From the NCBI GenBank assembly GCA_030063045.1, contig JAQSEB010000026.1, forward strand, positions 124,001 through 188,000: a stretch of DNA of 64,000 nt. The letters are read 5' to 3'. The translations under genes and the position numbers were made by a program. The stretch's first letter is position 1. The number at the start of each line of letters is the position of its first letter. Below are positions 32,793 through 44,900 of this stretch, in pieces. This DNA is from Pratylenchus scribneri (taxonomy: Eukaryota; Nematoda; Chromadorea; Rhabditida; Pratylenchidae). A model generated the notes under the pieces. It worked only from the letters and a program-made list of their open reading frames with translations, was not told the origin of the DNA and made no database searches.

Positions 32793-35700
32793 CTCAACCT
32801 CTTCTTCTTCTTCCTCATCCTCTTCTTCTTCTTCTTCTTCTTCTGCTTCTTCTTCTTCTTCTTCTTCTTCTTCTTCTTCTTCTTCTTCTTCTTCTTCTTC
32901 TTCTTCTTCATCCTCATCTTCATCATCAACCGTTTCTTTTTCTTCCTTTTTTTCTTCCATTTCCTCAATCATCTCCCCTTCCTCCAAACCATTTTTTCGT
33001 GCCATCAGGCTCAAATCACGCTGGCATTCAGCCAATTCTAGCTCATTGTTAACATCAAAAATTGTGCTGATCATATCCATGGCATCCATGTATTTGAGCA
33101 TTCCCTCGGATTGACCATAATTTTCTTGCTGAAATGTGATCAGCATTCTGCTGAATGCACAACTCTCCACATGCACTATTTTGCGGGCAGAGGGCGAAAG
33201 TTTAGGTGTTGCTGCAAAATTCATTTTTTTTTTAAATCGAAAGGATATTTTGAAGAAAAAAGAGAAAAATATTTATAATACTATTTATAACGATAAAATA
33301 CTCAATTTTGTTTGTTTTTGGATTCGGATATATTTCAATACGGTCATTTTATCTAAAAATGGAACTAAATTTTAAAGCATCATCACAGAAATATGGGAAG
33401 TAACAAGTAAATAAGTGATATGCCTCGAATAGATTTAGTAAAATTTTGAAACAATTAATTTATTAAATTTAAAAAAAAAATCACCAAAATGCGCAAGGAT
33501 CAGAGCGAGCAAAAGGGAAAATTCCTCCGGGGTAAATAATTTATTTTGAATTTTTCGTATCAAATCCAAATGTAATTTGTTCAATTTACTAAAAAAATAA
33601 GTATTTTTTTGTAAATTTTATTCCTACTCATTCGTTTCGCCCCCATTGGCATTGAGTAATTCTACGTTGATCCCAAATAATTTTGTTCTGCCCTCCTGGA
33701 CACTATAAAAGGCATTGATGAACAATGAGGCAGGACCATGGACGCGCAAGAACAATTTCAACTGGATGTAAAATGGAGTAAATTAAAATATTTTTCCTTT
33801 TAAATTTTCATGCCCCATAGATTTTTATTTTAAACAGATTGGATTTGCCCATAAGATTTGATATTAAATTGGGCCTTAATTAAACCTATTTTCCTTATGC
33901 ATATCAATTAAATTTTTTGGCTTCAAAAATTTAAAAATTTTTAAAAAATTAAAATATGATTGCCATTTTATGAAATTTTTTATCTAATAAAAATCCAAAA
34001 ATATGATTATAAAATTTTGTCAGATTCTAACAAACTACCAAAGGTATTATTAAAAATCAATAAATTGGAACCTTATCCTCCGGTTCGAGTTCGCCGAAAA
34101 ATGCCAGCGATTTGATTGTTGAGAAGCAAAGGAGTTTGTCAAATTTATGCAAATTTTTATCTACCTCCCTGACGTATTCTCGCTGGTTCAAAATTTGTTG
34201 AATTAATTTCTAAAAAATGTGAGAATTAATTTGCAGAAATTTGCGGCAATGTTCCATCTTCATAATTGATATACATTTGAGTTTAAATTCAAAGAAAATA
34301 TGTGACTTAACAAGAATATCTATTACTACAATTTTTATTCATCCATGATTGCCTTTGTAAAATAAAACTCACAAATTCACTTTTACACGCATCAATATCA
34401 AACCATTCCGCTAGGGTTGGCACCAAATTTGAGCTGGTTTTGCCGGCCAATTCCATTTCAAAAATGGATCCATAGAATTGCATTGCGTTCAAGTTTTTAC
34501 TCAAAAATTGTGGATCTCGAAATTTGCGCAAATATTTTTCCATTTCCCAAACAATTGAATTTTTATTCAAATTTTTATCTCCATTTTCTCCAAATTTTCC
34601 TTTTACATTTCTATTTTGAACAACTGCATAAAAAAATACTATGAATGACTAAAATGATTTTGGCTATTTTATCTTATTAGGCTAAATGAAATGGATAATG
34701 GGCATCATTAAAGTTAAATCTATTTTAATTACTTTTTAATGGTCAAAAGACATTCAAATTTTTTTTGATGCTTTTAGGAAAATTCTATTTTTTTTCCATA
34801 TTTCTAGATTCTATTGCATTTTCCAACTATGAAAATATGAGGAGAATTGAAAAGATGCTGAATGTGGTTCATGGACATAAGAATTCATAAAGGTCTGAAC
34901 AAATTTTGATAGTTTAATATTTGATTAAAGACGATACTTTTAGCTATTTAATAATATTATTTAGTTTAAGAAATGATTAAGTTGTGTCAAAAAATCTAAA
35001 ATTTCGCTAATTTATAGTTGAAATAATTTTAAATGCACATAGCTTTATCAATTCTGATAAATCTACTCTTTTTATACTAAAATCATTATAAAATTCTTTA
35101 AGTTCTTAAAAGTAGCGATGTCAAATTTGCCTAGTGACAAATTAAGGGATTCGAATTCAATATTAGTAAGCAATATTTTTTCCAAATCCCCTCATTTTTA
35201 CAACATCGGCTATTTTATTTTGCTTTGACTAATTTCGAAACTCACATTCTTCGATCATTCCAACGGCAAAGCATTTATTCAGCCTACAATGGCGGCAACA
35301 ATTTCTCTTTTCTAAAAAAATATTTTAAAAAATTTAAAAAATTAAAATAAGCACACCATATTCAATTGGACAATTGCGCTTCAATCGACAAACATATTCC
35401 CGTTGATCAACAATGGATTTGCTGAAATGCATAAATTAAAATTTATGGCATCCAAATGTTTTTATGACCCGGAACGATAAATATTTTTATAAAGAATTTT
35501 ATTTGAAAGAATTTCTAAAATAAGTGACTATAAAAATTGTCGCCATATAAAACAACAAAATCGTTGAATATATTTTTTTGAAAATTCAAAGAATGGACTG
35601 AGAAAAAAAAATGAAAATTCGTTAAGAATGGACTAAAAATAAAAATAACAAAATTCGTTAAATTATATTTACATGAAATATAAAATTAGTAAATTCAAGA

Positions 35701-36822
35701 ATAGAATAAACAAATGGATGATAAATTAAAAATAGTAATTTTCGCAAACAATAACTTTATTTTATTTATTTCCAAATGTCAAATTCCTAGTCTTAGCTCT
35801 AGTTCGATTAAAATAAGGATTGTATTTGTTTCCAATAAATCAATTTACCTATATCATTTATAAAATTAATAAAATGAATAATCTAAAATTATTAATTAGT
35901 TTCCAAATTATTATTTTCAAAAAGTCAAAATTTTTAAAATATTATTTTCAAAAATTATAATTTTAAAATTATTATAATTAGAGGTAGTCGCTCTACCGTA
36001 TACAACGCTGTATTTCTGCTTTATTGCGGTATTTTGCTGTATCTGTATTTTGCTGTTTATACAGCATCTTATCCGTACAACAAATTTTAAGGGGGAAAAT
36101 ATAGTACGGAATACAGCAAATTCCATTTTGCCAACCTCTAATTATAATATAATTTCCAAAAGGGATGGTATTTAATTTTGTGAAAAAATGAAAATTGTGA
36201 AAAGAAACATTGAAAATTGCAGAAAATTTATATCGATTTAACGGGTTTGTCCTAGACTCCCAAATTTTATACCATTGGATAGAACTCATCATGACGCATC
36301 GATTGTTATATATTTTGTCTTGGTTTGATCAAAAATAAGGGTTTTAATTAACTTAAACCGTTTTATGGGTTTTGGTTCAAAACAAATTAAACCATGAAAA
36401 ATTATATACCATTCGATGCGTCTTGACGAGATTTGTCGATTGTGTATAAGATTTGGGAGTCAAATAAAAACCATTAAATGGTTATAAACTTCGCAATTTT
36501 CAATGTTTTTTTTGCAATTTTAAATATTTCCATTTTCAAATGTCTCAAATTTTGTATTTTCCACTCTTTTCTTTGTATTTTAATAAAAATAAAACTAATT
36601 ATACAAAAAATCTACTAATTATTTTAATTTTTCATTAATCAAGTGCAATTTATTTTCAAATAAAAATGAAAAAAATAAATCGCAGATTTACCGAAAAAAT
36701 GCGGCGCAAGCCATGCATGAAGTGACGCCAAAATTTTTGCAATCCGCCGCAGCTCCACAAACCATACATATTTTTTTTATTGACGAGTGTGATTTTTTTT
36801 GTTTTCGTTGAGTTCGCACCAT
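32466..36822 (-). CDS. Nuclear hormone receptor with a poly-glutamate C-terminal extension (8 exons, 544 aa)
   Basis: Exons: 36692-36822, 35357-35421, 35246-35311, 34373-34623, 34072-34209, 33628-33761, 33485-33588, 32466-33211. They total 1635 nt with consistent phases and start at the ATG 36822. Residues 1-18 are basic. Zinc finger 1 has Cys 19, 22, 36, 39 and the P-box CMACAAFF usual for nematode-expanded receptors. Finger 2 spans about 55-79 (YVCRLKRNC, then RNCCRHCRLNKC). Next are VQNRN and a ligand-binding domain with LAFFGELEPEDK, LFTPEEFSLLLAL and LSPSARKIVHVES. Residues about 373-458 are almost pure Glu/Asp, and 459-544 are Gln/Tyr/Asn-rich. It is a DNA-binding transcription factor by family. 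The fifth donor (AAG/GTTCCA) is weak. It is a single copy, between the duplicated blocks. Confidence 0.88.
35979..36140. mobile_element. 162-bp hAT-type MITE in the first intron of the nuclear receptor
   Basis: Ends TAGAGGTAGTCGC and, on the other strand, TAGAGGTTGGCAA. Flanked by a perfect 8-bp duplication ATTATAAT (35971-35978 and 36141-36148). Too short to encode anything. Confidence 0.85.
36245..36470. repeat. Imperfect inverted repeat in the first intron of the nuclear receptor
   Basis: GACTCCCAAATTTTATAC and GACGCATCGA at the left recur in inverted form at the right (36390-36455), giving a foldback of about 220 bp. Probably another small transposon relic. Confidence 0.5.
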
Positions 36823-38166
36823 TTTGGCAGTAAAAAAAATATTAATTATATTCTAAATCAAAAAAATTAATCACATAATAATTATTATCGCATTCTTGAA
36901 TATTATATTTTTAAACACATTTTAAAATATGCCAAGTTTTAAATGGAGGTTCTGAAAATTTTTAAAGATATTTTGTTGAGTTTTTTGGTTCGATCTGAAT
37001 GCCGATGTTTTGCACTATGTGGAGAGAGCGCTTTTTTTGATGAGCCCAAAAAGAGTAATATAATTTTTCAAATATTTTTATAAAACACAAATATAATTGG
37101 GTAAGCATGGAAATATTCTTTTGAGAATGGTCATAATGAAGCCCTAATTATTTTAAATAAAAAGTCTAAATGAGTTAATTTTGAGATATTTACGATAAGC
37201 AACTCATAAAAAATAATAATTAATTACGACATCAAAAACTTGGCCAATTTCTTTTTTTAAAAGTAAAAAAATCATTAAATAAAGAAAACAGCAGATATCA
37301 AAATGAAATATTTAAATTATTAAATATTTTTCCATAAAAATGAATTTTCTGGAAGTTTATTTGAACCAGTTTATCGCATTTTCAATTTTTGCCCTGTTTG
37401 ATTAGGTCAATTGGATTTAGGTCGGTCATAAACATGCTCGATTGGAATTATCTGAATATTTAAATTGTGGAATTTTGGAAGAAGTTATTTGAAATGCCGA
37501 AAATGTTGCTTGTATTTATATCGCAATCTCCAAACAGTTCCATCCGCACTCCGGTCTACACCTTCCAAATCCGACCAAATAGAACAATATCCAAACCACT
37601 ACGCTCCATTGCACTTCTTCTCGAAACCTCCATCCATCTCTTTTTGCTAAATCCTGCTAAACAAAATTTAGGCCTCAAGATTTCCTTCATTTCTTCTTGT
37701 ACAGACCATTAATTTGTTTTTTTTCGTTCTTTTTGTCTGGACCAACCTTCGATTAGTTCATTTGAATTGAAGTTCAAATTCAGCCCTAGTGACAAATTTG
37801 AATCATTTTCGTTATAAATGTTCTGATCGTCTCTATCACAAGACTAATCCTGATCGTGCATCAAGCCACAAATTTTCTGTCTAGAGAAATATTTGTTTGT
37901 GAGCGAATATCATTCAAATTATTGGAAGGAATACCTTTTACGCAAATTTTTAGTCACCCGACAGATCGGTCTCAACATTCCGTGCTCGACACAACGGGCC
38001 CAACATAACGGGCGCACAATTTCGGGCTCGACTCTTTGGTCCCAACATTTCATGTATGTTTTAGAGTCTATATTTAGAGTTGATACAGAAGGATTCAACC
38101 AATATAAATATATAGTTGACTACGAAAAATAGCATTTTCTCTAAAATTTTGATAGTTAATCAAATT
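36823..38166. other. Region upstream of the nuclear receptor up to copy B
   Basis: No supported gene. At 37975-38045 short related motifs recur (CAACATTCCGTGCTCGACAC, then CAACATAACGGGCGCAC). At 38108 a TAGTTGACTACGAAAAAT stretch matches the 58-bp unit found at the right end of each duplicated block. Promoter elements for the receptor could lie just above 36822, but none is distinctive. Confidence 0.5.
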
Positions 38167-40238
38167 CTTGTAGAGAAAAAAAAGATTTTTGATAAATTGG
38201 TTATTTATTCAATTTAAAAAATGATGTAATTTGTAGCCAATTTGACGATCAACGGTCACAATATTATCATCAGTGCTTATTGCTTGCTGTTTAAATTCAA
38301 TTGCAATTTATCAAACAATCGGCATTCAGCGAATTGACTCGGCCTCGATGGTCACCCCTACTTTTTGTTGTATTATTAAAATCCGTGGGATAAGTAGGAT
38401 TAATTCCAGGACTGAGCAAATATGAAATAAGAAAAGGCTAAACAAGGTCGAAAAAGATAAAGGTAAAATATATGGTAAAAATAACAAAATACGGTATTTC
38501 AAGGTACGGTAAAGGTATGTGTACACCCAGCAATGGTTTATTCTTCTTTTAAAAAAAAATAAAATTTAAGATTTAAAATGGATTTTAAGAATTTTTGAAA
38601 TAGAAAAATTCTAATATCGCAGATTACAAAAAGCAGTTAAAAAACCAGTTTCTTTCTCATTATTCTCCATATGAAAAAGTTTAAATTCGCTGATTTTTAT
38701 AATAATTTATTTTTCGTAACTCTGAAATATTGGAAAAATATTCGGTAATAGTGTCGTTCGTATTCGTATCCCCCATTTTTAGAAAAAAAATTTTTTATTT
38801 TATTTTCCCCTGAAAAAATGTTGTTGTAAACAGAGTCCACAAATTGGAAAGATTATAATCATATTTTCTCACACAATTTGCCCCATTTCATTTCCCCCAT
38901 TTTAGCGATCGTCTTCCATAATAATTTCCTTTGTTACAATTTCCCCTCAGCAATTTCTCATAGGATTTGCCAGTCCATTCATTTATTCCGCCAATCTTTT
39001 TTTCGACATTTTTATTTTGTTCGTTTCATTCATTTTTTTGAGCCTTTTAGCATTAAATTACCATTTCATTTTAATTGTTAATTTTGTTCATTTTCATTCT
39101 TTTGAATGGTTTAATTACCCAAGTTTGAGGCTTTATAAGTAATAAAGAATTTATTTGTATTTCATTGGCCTTGAATTGATTTTAAACCAAGAGGGAAAAC
39201 AGAGTTTCCTTCAATATATTTATGAGTATTCGATAATGGGGAATTCGAATATAGCATTAGTTTTTCAAAAATCAAATTGCCTGAAGTGGTAAAGTTTCAA
39301 AAACAGGTTTCGAAAAATCGAATTTTGGTATTTTGCTTCATATTATATATAAATCGAAGCGCCTCGATCAGCTGATCACGAATCTGTCAAAACACATAAT
39401 TAAAAAAATTGCCTTTTAATTTTCAGCATATTCCACGAATTCGAGTCAATTTGAGAATATTTAGAAATGGATCTATTCTTATTCTTAGCCAATTTTTAAA
39501 ATAAAGACCTTGTCGTTTTTTTCCTTTTGAACAGTGTTGCAACAAAAATGGTGAAATAAAATCGGAATATTTTGATAGTGAACATCCCTTTAAAGTGAAT
39601 ATTCATTGAAACGAATATTTTAATTTTCTATGACCAAAATGAAAGGATAAGGAAGGAAACAGCCAACGAGCGCCACTCTACCCCATCAACACAACAGGTG
39701 AAAGAGAAAGAAAAAAATAGAAAAGAGAATGATGAGCGCCCAATTTTGAGCTTTCGATTTAAAATTATTTTCGTTTCGATAAACATTCCACCAATATTTT
39801 CAAATCCTATATTCACCAAAAAAATATTCCGATTGTAATTTCAACACAATCAATCAATACCAACATTTATCATTTAAAATTACATATTAATGAATAAAAA
39901 AACAATCAAATTGATATGATCGAAATAAAATTTGAAATATTAAAAATGTTAGAAACATTTAGAAAAAAAAGTTTAATAGAAAAAAATAATATTAATCGAT
40001 GTAACATGTAAATATTGATGAAATTAAAATTTTATGCGAGAACTAAATTTTATCCAATTTGTTTGACATCATAAAAAATGTTGATCCCCCATTTGGAATG
40101 GTTGGAAGATAAAATATCATTTTAGTATTTTTTGAAATTGTGTTGAGTTGGAATTTTCATCTTTTCATTTTATATTGTGCCAATTTCTTCAAAAATTAAT
40201 AAATAAAATTATGCATATTAAAAAAATTATACATGCTA

Positions 40239-40816
40239 TTTTTTCCTCCAAAAAAAACTTTTTTTCCGCCAAAAAATCTTTTTTACCGCCAAGACTTTTT
40301 TTCCTCCAAAAATAACTTTTACCTCCAATGACCTCAAAAATAAAATTTTTAAATTTTTTTTATATAAAATCATAAAATAAATGGAATGAAGCTCTCTCAG
40401 CTGAATAAGAAATAATCTTAGCTTTGAAGAACCTTTATCCTAGCCCTGACCCGTATCTTACGATATCCTTATTCTATCATTAGCCTCTAGAACCTATGCT
40501 CTGACCCTTAGCCCCTAGTACCCATCTCCGACCCTAATCTACCCTAACCATAGCCCCCAGTCCCTAGGACCCATCTCCGACCCTAATCTACCCTAACCAT
40601 AGCCCATAGTCCCTAGATCCGATGCTCCAACCCATGTATGAGTCATAAATATTGGCTCTAAAAAATATTTTGAATAAAAAATTTTAGATTTTTTTGCGCA
40701 ATGGACGTTTGAAATGAGTTGGATTAAATTTAATTTTATGATTTTTATAGAAAAAAATCAAAAATTTCATTTTTGGGGTCAATGGCGGTAAAAAAGTGTT
40801 TTTTGGAGGAAAAAAA
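40239..40816. mobile_element. MITE with TA target duplication, copy B
   Basis: Exact positional partner of the element at 9418-9995, with the same terminal CCTCC/CCGCC inverted repeats and TA flanks. It was therefore inserted before the segmental duplication. Confidence 0.6.
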
Positions 40817-41554
40817 TATCACAAATTAAATTGTTGGATTTAATTGATCGAAAATTTGTTTCTAATTTCGTTTAATTAATACATTCATAAATTATTATTT
40901 CAAATAATTTTTATTATGTTGAAAATATATTTTTACTCCATTCTTATTTGGAATCATATTTCATAGACTTTATTTTCTTGTTTTTCTTTATTCCAATACA
41001 TTATAAAATAAGCCTAATTTTTGTAAATAAATTATTCAATTTCAATTTTTACATCAAAATGAAAATTTTAAAAATTTTTTGAAAAAAATTTTTTTTCGAT
41101 TCGATGTCGATTTTCGGTCACTAATGACAACGAAATTTCGGTTTTCGATTTCGAAAAATTTTTAACCCTTATTATAAATTTCGTTTTTCGGTTTCGAAAG
41201 ATTTGTCGACCTTCCGAAATTTCGATTTTAGATTTCGAAAATTTATTTTGGGCCATCGAACCCATCCCTGACCAAAAATAGATTTATAATAGGACCGGTA
41301 TAAATTTATAGTTTTAACATTAAGTTTTTATTTTATATATAATATGCCTGAAGGTTCAAATTCAATCGTTTTTGGGATAAAAACAGATTTTGTAATAGAA
41401 AATTAAGTTCTAAATTTGAAAATTCTAGTTCTAGGGAAACAATTCCGAATATGTCGAAAAAATCCGGGGCGAAAATGTTTGAGCTTGAAAATTCATATAA
41501 CCCTTTCATCCATCATTCATTTTTTTCTTCATTTACTCTATGGTGAAATATATA

Positions 41555-41944
41555 TGTAACAGAGAATATTGGAAATTAGCGATTTCCGGAATTCGCTAGA
41601 AAATTGGGTTAGCGAATTTTGGAAATCTTGGCTTCAAGGCATCGTACAGACCGGAGAATAGGCTCATTCGACTCGGCATGGTCGATTTACTTTATGAAAT
41701 TTCAATTACAGACCTATATAGGGGCTAGAATTAGAGTTAGGGTAGGGTTAGGTTAGGGCCGGCATGGGTTCAAGGGTTGGGGCTAGGGGCTAAGGGCTAG
41801 CGTTTTGAAATTGAAATTTCATATAGTAAATCGACTATGCAGAGTCGAATGAGCCTAATCTCGAGTCTGAGATTTCCCAAATTCGCTAACACAACTACCT
41901 GTGTATTTCCGGAAATACGCAGATTTTTAATATTCACTGTAACA
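41555..41944. mobile_element. Small inverted-repeat element (TGTWACAG ends), copy B
   Basis: Partner of 10734-11123 with the same ends, TA flanks and internal G-rich repeats. Confidence 0.6.
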
Positions 41945-41983
41945 TATAAATCATGTTCCCAATTATGAAATAACTAAAAAAGA

Positions 41984-44900
41984 TTACATGCCATCACCGC
42001 TAATTGTTTCCGGTTCTTTTTTGCTCTATAAAATTGAACCTATTAAATAAAATGTTATTGAAATATGCTTACCTTTTTTCGGAGATAGCGATGACGTTTG
42101 AACCAATCATCGATCTGAAATTTTGTAAAAGCCATTTGGAAGTTAATTTTCACAAAATTTTAAATTCGATACTATTTTATATTTTAAAATATATTCATTA
42201 TTATCACTTTTAATGAGCTTTAATAAAAATAATAATTTTATTTTTATTTTCTCTTGCAAAAATTTAAAATAGACTATCAGAATTTTTAATAAAAATCAAA
42301 ATTATAAGTCCCTAAAGTGCTACGCACTTTCCAAATTGGGGTTATATATTCATATATGGAAGCATGCTTTATATAAACCAATAGATCTATGCCCCATTTT
42401 TTTGTTACATAAAATTCATTTCTTTCTTGCCTGTTTTTCTGTTAAACCAGTGGATTTAGCTATTTCTTTACATTTTTGGGGCTTCAAATATGAATTAATA
42501 CTGAATTCGTAGTTTAGCACTTCATACTGTTCCATTGTAAAATCTTTGGCACGTGGATGTTGTGGAACTGGAATTAATTGTTATTTACTTGAATTAATTT
42601 TTATATTTATTTTCCAATTCGATTTTTCCTCTCTTCATTTTTTCTAGTCTTTTTTCATATCCCAAATATAAATATATAAATTTTAAAACAAAAAATATTT
42701 ATTTGATAGAAAAATTTCTTTAAGAAATTGGTAAAATGTTGATTATTTTTATATTTTGCAATTCTGAAAAGCAAATTTAATCTTTTATAAATAATTTTTA
42801 AAAATTTTTATCAATATATTAGTTCAATACTTTGTTAATAATTCGTTATTTTTGTCTTTAATTTGTATAATTTTACAAATATATAAATCATGTTCTCAAT
42901 TATGAAATAACTAAAAAAGATTACATACCATCACCGCTAATTGTTTCCGGATCTTGTTGGCTCTGTAAAATTGAACTTGTTAATTAAAATATTGTTGAAA
43001 TATGCTTACATTTTTTTGGCGTTCTCTTTGATGTCTGTACCAATTATAGATCTGAAATTTTGCAAAAACCAGTTTGGAGTTAATTTTCACAAATTTTAAA
43101 TTCGATACAATTTTATAATATATTCATTATTACCACTTTTTTTTGATTAAAAAGAATTTTACATAATTTTAGCTTTATATAATGCAGGGCTCCCATCGAG
43201 TCAAGTGGATTTATAAGGACAAAATTTCCGTTTTATAAGGACATAAGTGGCAAAAATTTTAAAATATAAGGACATGTAAAATTTTTTATTTTTAAAAAAA
43301 ATTCATTTTATCGTTTTAGTAATTTTTTCCATTCTGAATGAATTATTCCTTCAGGAAAAATTATAACCAAATATGGCCCGGTAGGGGAAAATTTTAACCA
43401 AAAATGGCCCGATAGGGGAAAATTTTAACCAAAAATGGCCCGGTAGGGGAAAATTTTTTACCAAAAATGGCCCGATAGGGGAAAATTTTAACCAAAAATG
43501 GCCCGGTAGGGGAAAATTTTTACCAAAAATGGCCCGATAGGGGAAAATTTTAACCAAAAATGGCCCGGTAGGGGAAAATTTTTTACCAAAAATGGCCCGA
43601 TAGGGGAAAATTTTAACCAAAAATGGCCCGGTAGGGGAAAATTTTTTACCAAAAATGGCCCGATAGGGGAAAATTTTAACCAAAAATGGCCCGGTAGGGG
43701 AAAATTTTAACCAAAAATGGCCCGATAGGGGAAAATTTTAACCAAAAATGGCCCGATAGGGGAAAATTTTTTACCAAAAATGGCCCGATAGGGGAAAATT
43801 TTTACCAAAAATGGCCCGGTAGGGGAAAATTTTTACCAAAAATGGCCCGGTAGGGGAAAATTTTTACCAAAAATGGCCCGGTAGGGGAAAATTTTAACCA
43901 AAAATGGCCCGATAGGGGAAAATTTTAACCAAAAATGGCCCGATAGGGGAAAATTTTAGTCAAAAATGATACAGAAATGGAAAATTTTAACCAAAAATGG
44001 CCCGGTAGGGGAAAATTTTAACCAAAAATGGCCCGGTAGGGGAAAATTTTAACCAAAAATGGCCCGGTAGGGGAAAATTTTAACCAAAAATGGCCCGATA
44101 GGGGAAAATTTTAACCAAAAATGGCCCGGTAGGGGAAAATTTTAACCAAAAATGGCCCGGTAGGGGAAAATTTTAACCAAAAATGGCCCGGTAGGGGAAA
44201 ATTTTAACCAAAAATGGCCCGATAGGGGAAAATTTTAACCAAAAATGGCCCGGTAGGGGAAAATTTTAACCAAAAATGGCCCGATAGGGGAAAATTTTTT
44301 ACCAAAAATGGCCCGATAGGGGAAAATTTTAACCAAAAATGGCCCGATAGGGGAAAATTTTTTACCAAAAATGGCCCGATAGGGGAAAATTTTTACCAAA
44401 AATGGCCCGATAGGGGAAAATTTTAACCAAAAATGGCCCGATAGGGGAAAATTTTTTACCAAAAATGGCCCGGTAGGGGAAAATTTTAACCAAAAATGGC
44501 CCGGTAGGGGAAAATTTTAACCAAAAATGGCCCGGTAGGGGAAAATTTTTTACCAAAAATGGCCCGATAGGGGAAAATTTTAACCAAAAATGGCCCGATA
44601 GGGGAAAATTTTAACCAAAAATGGCCCGATAGGGGAAAATTTTAACCAAAAATGGCCCGATAGGGGAAAATTTTAATCAAAAATGGCCCGATAGGGGAAA
44701 ATTTTAACCAAAAATGGCCCGATAGGGGAAAATTTTAGTCAAAAATGATACAGAAATGGAAAATTTTAACCAAAAATGGCCCGGTAGGGGAAAATTTTAA
44801 TCAAAATTTTCATTTATAAGGACAATATAAGGGCAATAAGGACAATTCTGGATTTGTAAGGACATTTAAGGACGTAAGGACATTTTCACTTTTCTAAGGA

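Noticed and set aside
32669..32968. Lysine-rich minus-strand frame and a phenylalanine-rich plus-strand frame over the same region
   Set aside because: Other frames of the GAA/GAG tract of the nuclear receptor.
43351..44556. Several minus-strand frames with repeated ProTyrArgAlaIlePheGly-type units
   Set aside because: They are translations of the 31-32 bp minisatellite inside a transposon, with no conserved start and no coding context.
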